A stretch of 64,000 nucleotides of DNA from contig JAEYXS010000076.1 in the NCBI GenBank assembly GCA_023431185.1, positions 62,001-126,000 of the forward strand, given 5' to 3'. Made by a program: the position numbers and the translations under genes. A model generated the notes under the pieces. The model was given only the letters and a program-made list of their open reading frames with translations, did not search any database and was not told the origin of the DNA. Positions 59,144 through 64,000 of this stretch are shown here, one piece after another. Positions within the stretch are counted from its first letter, which is position 1; every line of letters begins with the position of its first letter. The stretch is from Verrucomicrobiota bacterium. Lineage in GTDB: Bacteria > Verrucomicrobiota > Verrucomicrobiia > Limisphaerales > JAEYXS01.

Positions 59144-60430
59144 ATGCCATTGTTCGACAGCTTGCGCCGAATGCTCTCCTCTGAGGGCAAACGTGCCGCG
59201 CCTGCCGCCAAACTCCCCGTTGGTCGAGGTGCCCGGACGATGGATTACCTCTCTAAGACTGGCGAATTCTCCATCGAAGCCCGTTATCTCCTCGACCTCA
59301 TCCTCCTCGATGCCCTCGACGCCAAGGCCAGCGACATCCACTTGGACCCGGCTGAGGACCACATGCTCGTCCGCTTCCGCATCGATGGTATGCTCCATGA
59401 TGTGGTCCGGCTGCATGCCCATCTGAAAGGCCCCTTGGCCAACCGTGTCAAGGTCATGGCTGACCTGAAAATCTACGAACACCGTGTGCCGCAGGAAGGC
59501 AAAGCGAAGGCTGATGCCTCCATGGGCGGCTTTGAGATGCGCGTCTCGCTCTCGCCCATGGTCGCCGGAGAGAAGATATCCATCCGCCTCTTCCGCCCCG
59601 GTGAACAACGCTTCAACGTCCAATCCCTCGGGTTCGATCCGGATACCTTGAACCAGTGGGTGAACCTGATTTCCCGGCCCCATGGATTGCTGTTGCTCAC
59701 AGGCCCGGTCGGCTCCGGCAAGACCACTACGCTTTACTCCACGCTCACCCATCTGGTGAACACCCAAGGCCAGCGCCTGAACATTACTACTGTGGAAGAC
59801 CCGGTGGAGTCTGTTCTCCCGCGTGTGAATCAGGCCACCGTGAATGTCGCCCAAGGCTTCACCTATCCTATCGCGCTCCGCTCCATTTTGCGTCACGACC
59901 CGCAGGTCATCATGATTGGTGAGATCCGGGATGAAGAGACGGCGGGTATTGCCGTCAGGGCCAGTCTCTCCGGCCACTTGGTCCTGAGCACGGTCCACAG
60001 TGGCACTGCCGCCGGGGCCTTCGCCCGCATGGCCAATCTCAATGTGGACCCGCAGCTCCTCGCCAGTGCGACTTTGGGGGTGATGAATCTCCGCCTCGCC
60101 CGCCAGAACTGCACCCAATGCGCCATCCCCTACGAGCCCGGCCCCATGTACCTGGCCCGCCTCGAAGGTCTCGACCTGGATCGTGCCTTCTTCCGCAAAG
60201 GTTCCGGTTGCGCCGCCTGTGCGTTCACCGGTTTCCAAGGCCGGCTCCCCATCACGGAACTGCTCGTGATGAATCCGGAACTCGAGCGCCTCGTCGCTAC
60301 CAACGCCCCAAGCAACCAGATCCACGACCTCGCCGAGCAACACGGCATGCGTTCCCTCGCCGTGAACGCCGTCCTCCGGGCTTTCGACGGCGAGACGACA
60401 CTCGAAGAGATTTCCGGTTTTCTGGCCTGA
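59144..60430 (+). CDS. GspE/PulE/PilB-family secretion or pilus ATPase, short form
   Basis: 428 residues from the ATG at 59,144, chosen because upstream in-frame sequence looks non-coding. Motifs: ASDIHLDPAEDHMLVRFRID (about 65-84), Walker A GPVGSGKT (187-194), TTVEDPVE (Asp box), Walker B region VIMIGEIRDEET (255-266), LSTVHSGTAAGA (His box), and zinc-binding CxxC pairs at Cys323/326 and Cys356/359. These make it a PilB/GspE-class hexameric ATPase. It lacks the N-terminal MshEN/GspE_N domain normally present before this core. No pilin, secretin or PilC gene lies nearby. Confidence 0.92.
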   Translation: MPLFDSLRRMLSSEGKRAAPAAKLPVGRGARTMDYLSKTGEFSIEARYLLDLILLDALDAKASDIHLDPAEDHMLVRFRIDGMLHDVVRLHAHLKGPLANRVKVMADLKIYEHRVPQEGKAKADASMGGFEMRVSLSPMVAGEKISIRLFRPGEQRFNVQSLGFDPDTLNQWVNLISRPHGLLLLTGPVGSGKTTTLYSTLTHLVNTQGQRLNITTVEDPVESVLPRVNQATVNVAQGFTYPIALRSILRHDPQVIMIGEIRDEETAGIAVRASLSGHLVLSTVHSGTAAGAFARMANLNVDPQLLASATLGVMNLRLARQNCTQCAIPYEPGPMYLARLEGLDLDRAFFRKGSGCAACAFTGFQGRLPITELLVMNPELERLVATNAPSNQIHDLAEQHGMRSLAVNAVLRAFDGETTLEEISGFLA

Positions 60431-60586
60431 GTCATTTGGTGGGCTTCGCCAAGATCGCGACTGTTTCCTCCGGCATGCATGAATAACTTTCAAGCCAAGC
60501 CCGCCTATTTTTGAATCATCCCGCTTGCGACCTCGTCGCTTCATGGTGATTATCAGGCTCAGGAAAAGCCGTTCCCCTTATTCGCC

Positions 60587-61303
60587 ATGAAATGCCTTGT
60601 CGTCGCTGACCTGCATTACGCCCTGAAACAGTGGGACTGGGTGCATCATGTCGCGGAGCAATTCGACCTCGTCATCATCGCGGGCGACCTTCTTGACCTT
60701 GGCTCACTCGTGGACCGGGAATCCCAATCCATCGTGGTGCTCAAATATCTCGACCGCATCGTCCGCAAGAAGCCTTTGCTCGTCTGCTCGGGCAATCATG
60801 ACGGTACCGATCATAACGCAGAGAACGAAACCATCGCGACCTGGCTCACCGAAGCTCGTGAAGCAGGCACTTTGGTGGATGGTGATTTCTGGGAGAAGGA
60901 CGAATGCCTCTTCACCATCTGCCCTTGGTGGGATGGTAATGTCACTCGCAAGGAAGTTGGTGAGCAACTCGCTCGTGATGCGGCTCGCCCCAAGAAGCGT
61001 TGGATCTGGATCTACCACTCACCACCCGATCAGACCAAGGTTTGTTGGACTGGCAAAGCCTTCGCCGGAGACCCGTACCTCGTCGAATGGATAAATCAGT
61101 ATAAACCTGATATGGTGCTGAGCGGCCACATCCACCAATCCCCCTTCCGCAACGAAGGCTCTTGGATCGACAAAGTCAACGGCACTTGGGTCTTCAATAC
61201 CGGACGTCAGATCGGCCCCGAGCCCGCCTTCATTCTCCTTGATCTGGAAAACAACCAAGCCACTTGGACCTCCCAAGCTGGGCAGGAAACAATGGCCCTG
61301 TAA
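60587..61303 (+). CDS. Calcineurin-like metallophosphoesterase
   Basis: 238 residues. The metal-binding set of the family is complete: DLH (Asp8, His10), GDLLD (Asp34), GNHD (Asn70, His71), a YHSPPD histidine (about 145) and GHIH (about 180-183). There is no signal peptide, so it is cytosolic. The phosphoester substrate cannot be told from sequence. It lies 156 bases after the GspE-like gene and ends 13 bases from the convergent cyclic-nucleotide-type gene. Confidence 0.92.
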   Translation: MKCLVVADLHYALKQWDWVHHVAEQFDLVIIAGDLLDLGSLVDRESQSIVVLKYLDRIVRKKPLLVCSGNHDGTDHNAENETIATWLTEAREAGTLVDGDFWEKDECLFTICPWWDGNVTRKEVGEQLARDAARPKKRWIWIYHSPPDQTKVCWTGKAFAGDPYLVEWINQYKPDMVLSGHIHQSPFRNEGSWIDKVNGTWVFNTGRQIGPEPAFILLDLENNQATWTSQAGQETMAL

Positions 61304-61316
61304 CCGCTTACCCGGT

Positions 61317-61769
61317 CTACTTCTTTGTTTTCCCCTGGTGATGCAACAGGCTCTCCAGCACCTCATCCACCATGCTCAAGTGATCCTTCTGATCTTCAAA
61401 CTGATGTTTGAGATCCACAAGATACCGCGTCAAAGAGCTTAACCGCCGCGCCAACATCTCAGCCACGATGACTGTCACCTCCGGATGCGCATCGAGGAAC
61501 TGCCGCGCATTCTCCGCCTCCAGAAATTTACAGTCTGTCAGACACTTGACCGTGGCCATGTGCGGCTGGTTTAGCAGCACGGACATCTCGCCGAAAACCG
61601 CGCCCGGCTCGGAGACCCGGCTCACCTGCACATCTCCTTTGCAAATCTCCACCTTGCCCTCCACGAGCACATAGAGGTGCCCGGTGCTTTGCCCTTCAAG
61701 AAGGACTTCCTCGCCCACCTTGAAATCACGTTGCGGCAATGCCCGGCAAGATTCCAGCATTTGGCTCAT
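61317..61769 (-). CDS. Cyclic-nucleotide-binding-domain protein, possibly without ligand
   Basis: 150 residues: one cNMP-binding beta-roll (residues about 12-105) and a C-terminal helix. The phosphate-binding cassette reads VFGEMSVLLNQPHMATV. The Arg that contacts the cyclic phosphate in CRP or PKA cassettes (in PRTATV) is replaced here by His-Met, so canonical cAMP or cGMP binding is doubtful. There is no helix-turn-helix, so it is not a CRP-type regulator by itself; it may be a partner domain or a regulatory subunit. Confidence 0.85.
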   Translation of the reverse strand: MSQMLESCRALPQRDFKVGEEVLLEGQSTGHLYVLVEGKVEICKGDVQVSRVSEPGAVFGEMSVLLNQPHMATVKCLTDCKFLEAENARQFLDAHPEVTVIVAEMLARRLSSLTRYLVDLKHQFEDQKDHLSMVDEVLESLLHHQGKTKK

Positions 61770-61848
61770 ACGTTGCCAAAGTGGAGGAACCCCCTGCCCT
61801 CGTCAAATATTGCTTCACTTTTCAGTCTCCTTGGATTTCTCCAAAGAA

Positions 61849-61881
61849 AAACCGTGGATGAAAATTATTCATCCACGGTTT
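61849..61881 (-). terminator. Intrinsic terminator after the outer-membrane protein gene
   Basis: A perfect 14-bp stem AAACCGTGGATGAA / TTCATCCACGGTTT (61,849-61,862 and 61,868-61,881) with a 5-base loop. On the minus strand TTTTTCTTTG follows. It separates the beta-barrel gene from the downstream cyclic-nucleotide-type gene. Confidence 0.85.
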
Positions 61882-61899
61882 GCGAAATCTCACGCGCCT

Positions 61900-62754
61900 T
61901 TAGAAACGCCAGACCAAGTCCACCGTGAACCGGTCCTTGAAGATGTCGTTGTTCGGTGCAAAGCCGCGCTCATAGGCGAAGCCCAAGTCCACATTCTCAA
62001 GCAGACGGGAGCGGAAGCCCACGCCCCAAGCCGCCTGGGTCCGGCCACCGGCATTCGTGCTGCCGAAGTTGATCAAGTCGAAGCCCTCGGAATTGAACGG
62101 CAACTGGTTGCCCTCCGTCAGCGTGGTGACGGCATTGATGGCGGTGAACGGGATGAACCACTTGCAGGTGTAGTAGTCGGCCATCAGGCTGTATCGCACG
62201 TTGGCCGTCTCTTTGTCCATGTCGATGGGAATTCGCGCCCCCAGATTGCCCGTCAGGTGGAACTTGTCCCAGCCTTTGATGGCGGAAACGAACACGTTGA
62301 ACTCACCGGACGCATTACCTTGGAAGACATCTTGATTGCCGGAGGGCAGTTCAAAGGTCAGGCCCGGGGTGATGACCGCCTGCTGCTCGTCATTCTTGTA
62401 CACCGCATACTTAAGGCCGAAGCCAATGTCCGCCCAGCCGTTCTGGGCTGGTCCCACTTCCGGATTGAATTCAATGAAGCCGTCCTTGGTGGCGATGATT
62501 GCCAGCCGGTCATTCACCGCATAGCGCAGTTGCAGGGCGTACAAGCGTACATCTACGTCCGCGCCCAGAAACGCACCATCCAACCGATGATAGACGAAGA
62601 TCGGTCGCACTTCACTTTGGATCAGCGGCGACTCAAAGAAGATCGGGTTGGTGACCGGTGCGATGGCCTGACTGGTCCAGTCCTCTGCCTGCGCGGTGGC
62701 TCCGAGGAGCAAACCTGTCGCGGAAGCCATTAGTTTTAGCGATGTATGTTTCAT
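61900..62754 (-). CDS. Outer-membrane beta-barrel protein
   Basis: 284 residues with a signal peptide ending near residue 23 (LLLGATAQA before EDW). The mature chain alternates hydrophobic and polar residues in strands such as VDVRLYALQLRYAV, WADIGFGLKYAVY and QAAWGVGFRSRLL, and ends in VDLVWRF with C-terminal Phe, the hallmark of barrels inserted by BamA. The size fits a 12- to 14-stranded barrel. Related proteins are annotated as transporters or hypothetical; I assign no substrate. The gene is transcribed away from the haemoglobin gene. Confidence 0.85.
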   Translation of the reverse strand: MKHTSLKLMASATGLLLGATAQAEDWTSQAIAPVTNPIFFESPLIQSEVRPIFVYHRLDGAFLGADVDVRLYALQLRYAVNDRLAIIATKDGFIEFNPEVGPAQNGWADIGFGLKYAVYKNDEQQAVITPGLTFELPSGNQDVFQGNASGEFNVFVSAIKGWDKFHLTGNLGARIPIDMDKETANVRYSLMADYYTCKWFIPFTAINAVTTLTEGNQLPFNSEGFDLINFGSTNAGGRTQAAWGVGFRSRLLENVDLGFAYERGFAPNNDIFKDRFTVDLVWRF

Positions 62755-62913
62755 AAATTAACAAGCCCTTCTTATCCATAGATAAAACTCTGCACTACGC
62801 ATCAGTTGCCACATTTCGCCATCTGCTTGTGTCAATAAACGGCTAGAACTGCGCCAAATCGGTTCACCGAAAGAGATTGAATAGAGGTATTTTTTGTACA
62901 TCTATTATAGTAT
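62755..62913. other. Divergent promoter region between the barrel gene and the haemoglobin gene
   Basis: 159 bases, AT-rich toward the plus-strand gene. It holds the NsrR-like dyad described separately. On the minus strand TTATCT near 62,780 might be a -10 for the barrel gene, but the fit is poor. Confidence 0.4.
62881..62905 (+). promoter_or_regulatory. NsrR-like operator (25-bp dyad) upstream of the haemoglobin gene
   Basis: ATAGAGGTA and TACATCTAT flank a 7-base spacer TTTTTTG; the arms match at 8 of 9 positions. The ATGTA/TACAT core and A/T-rich spacer resemble NsrR sites. The right arm runs into TATTATAGTATATG, a plausible -10 directly before the ATG at 62,914, so the operator would overlap the promoter. 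This also suggests a very short or absent 5' leader. Confidence 0.6.
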
Positions 62914-63372
62914 ATGAATGAGAGCTTGTTGGAACGGATGGGCGGACGCCCGGCCTTGATGAAGCTCATGCACCACTTTTATGCCGATGTCCGGCAACAC
63001 CACACCTTGGGTCCCATCTTTGCGGCCAAGATCGAGGATTGGCCCCGGCATCTGGAAAAGATCGCCGATTTCTGGTCCACGATTGCCGGTGGTCCGCCAG
63101 CCTACGCTGGACCCATGGTCGGAAAGCATATTCCGCTCGACCTGAAAGAGGAACACTTTCAGGCTTGGCTCGGCCTCTGGGAGCATAACTGCAAAATCTG
63201 GCTCCCCGCCGATTGTGCCTGTGAGATGATCCAGTTCGCTCAAAATATTGCCCTGCGCTTGCGCATGGCTTGCGGTATCGCCGTCCCGGCTGAAAAGTTA
63301 GGGGTGGCCATCGCTTTGGGACAGCGCACATACGGCAATCCAAGACCGCAGGCGACCCAATCCACCAACTAA
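62914..63372 (+). CDS. Truncated haemoglobin (group III-like)
   Basis: 152 residues. Globin landmarks: HHFYADV with Tyr at B10 (Tyr23), GPIF, then IPLDLKEEHFQAWLGLW in which His81 is the expected proximal (F8) haem ligand and Trp89 a typical group III residue. The N-terminal LLERMGGRPAL matches truncated haemoglobins, which supports the ATG at 62,914 although no ribosome-binding site precedes it. Group III proteins such as Campylobacter Ctb help detoxify nitric oxide. The NsrR-type regulator follows 5 bases downstream, so they are co-transcribed. Confidence 0.9.
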   Translation: MNESLLERMGGRPALMKLMHHFYADVRQHHTLGPIFAAKIEDWPRHLEKIADFWSTIAGGPPAYAGPMVGKHIPLDLKEEHFQAWLGLWEHNCKIWLPADCACEMIQFAQNIALRLRMACGIAVPAEKLGVAIALGQRTYGNPRPQATQSTN

Positions 63373-63377
63373 CCACC

Positions 63378-63815
63378 ATGAACCTCACGCTCTTCTCTGA
63401 CTATTCGCTGCGCATCCTGATGTATGCTGCCTTGAACGGTAACCAGCAGTTCTCCGTGGATGATGTGGCGGATGCTTACAAACTCTCCCGCCACCATGTC
63501 GCCAAGGCCGTGAACTTTCTCGCGCAAGCCGAGTATCTCACGGCGAAGCGTGGACGGGGCGGCGGCATATCACTGGGCAAAAAACCGGTGGAGATCCGTA
63601 TCGGGCGGCTTCTGCGCGAGACCGAAGCGGGCACGCCCTTCATCGAGTGCTTTGATGCCACGACCAACACTTGCCCGCTCATCAAAGGCTGCACGCTCAA
63701 AGGAGCGCTGCTGGAGGCGTGGAATGCGTTCTTTGATACGTTGGACAAATACACCCTGGCCGATCTGGTCAAACGTCCCGAACGGCTCCAACAAGCGTTG
63801 GCCCTGTCGTCATGA
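63378..63815 (+). CDS. nsrR: Rrf2-family regulator, NsrR-like nitric-oxide sensor
   Basis: 145 residues: an N-terminal winged helix (residues 1-60) and the cluster loop CFDATTNTCPLIKGC. The cysteines (91, 99, 105) have C-x7-C-x5-C spacing, as in Bacillus subtilis NsrR, and Asp8, the fourth [4Fe-4S] ligand shown for Streptomyces NsrR, is present. NsrR represses NO-detoxification genes until NO damages its cluster. It probably binds the dyad before the haemoglobin gene and regulates its own operon. The stop overlaps the next start in ATGA. The symbol is given for the family type; IscR or RirA function cannot be excluded. Confidence 0.85.
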   Translation: MNLTLFSDYSLRILMYAALNGNQQFSVDDVADAYKLSRHHVAKAVNFLAQAEYLTAKRGRGGGISLGKKPVEIRIGRLLRETEAGTPFIECFDATTNTCPLIKGCTLKGALLEAWNAFFDTLDKYTLADLVKRPERLQQALALSS

Positions 63816-64000
63816 AGTGCTTTCCCCACATCACAGCTCTATTGCTGGCTGCTTCATTCAACGCCCTTGGCCAAGGCGTTGAGGAGTATGAGCAAGCCCC
63901 GATCCGTTATTCCGCCACACCGGCGAAGGACGCCACGCAAGCCATCGAAGCCAGGCTGGCCAGCGGTAAACTTAAGCTCCCGGCGGACGACAAAGAAGCA
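63812..64000 (+). CDS. Exported protein, partial (5' end only)
   Basis: 63 codons to the window edge. It begins with an ATG inside the ATGA overlap with the NsrR-like gene. A signal peptide is clear: MKCFPHITALLLAASFNALG, then mature QGVEEYEQAPIRYSATPAKD. The rest (IEARLASGKLKLPADDKEA) is charged. Because it is coupled to an NO-responsive module, it may be a periplasmic redox protein such as a cytochrome, but no haem motif is in the visible part. The function cannot be assigned from this fragment. Confidence 0.75.
   Translation, partial: MKCFPHITALLLAASFNALGQGVEEYEQAPIRYSATPAKDATQAIEARLASGKLKLPADDKEA

Noticed and set aside
1..64000. Insertion sequences, prophage genes or rRNA
   Set aside because: No transposase, integrase, phage structural gene or rRNA sequence was seen on either strand.

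Overview
The window looks like a chromosomal segment of a Verrucomicrobiota bacterium, probably the Pedosphaera/Limisphaera side (subdivision 3). This is an inference from a giant surface-type protein with an N-terminal LEPR-XLL motif, the style of the paired ABC-2 permeases, and short intergenic repeats typical of Verrucomicrobia and Planctomycetes. No ribosomal RNA or other marker gene is present to settle it. Coding sequence is GC-rich with a strong preference for G or C at third positions.

Positions 1-43,707 (68% of the window) are one minus-strand gene. It starts at 43,707 and leaves the window at base 1 still in frame, so at least 14,569 codons are present and the C-terminus is missing. 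Read from the N-terminus the protein contains: a LEPR-XLL motif and an acidic Ser/Thr-rich stretch; about 50 tandem beta-rich modules of about 122 residues (roughly 41.3 to 21.2 kb), interrupted by five longer LGxGP modules; a beta-rich region carrying two blocks of Ig-like units (20.3-12.9 kb); RTX-type Gly/Asp repeats (from 12.6 kb onward, densest at 6.0-1.8 kb); a PA14 domain (about 8.4-8.8 kb); a discoidin-like segment; and a strip of short GGEQ mini-repeats. All plus-strand open frames opposite it are shadows.

To the right (43.9-47.3 kb) are two tandem ABC-2-type permease paralogues with a 4-base stop/start overlap, then a tRNA-Ser(CGA) with encoded CCA. The next block (47.6-52.6 kb) is an RNA-repair locus. 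A three-gene minus-strand unit (two uncharacterised proteins, then the RNA ligase RtcB) faces a divergent rtcR, the CARF-domain sigma-54 activator that normally controls rtcB. The 422-base gap between them carries weak -24/-12 candidates and direct repeats.

Positions 52.7-62.8 kb hold ordinary housekeeping and exported genes: a GreA/GreB-family factor; an exported lactonase and an exported PQQ-type sugar dehydrogenase, which could form a periplasmic glucose-oxidation pair; an unknown small protein; a DEAD-box helicase with a DbpA-type RNA-binding tail; a short GspE/PilB-like ATPase; a metallophosphoesterase; a cyclic-nucleotide-binding-fold protein; and an outer-membrane beta-barrel. The right edge (62.9-64.0 kb) is a nitric-oxide-type module: a truncated haemoglobin and an NsrR-like Rrf2 regulator, preceded by an NsrR-like dyad, and coupled to an exported protein cut by the window end.
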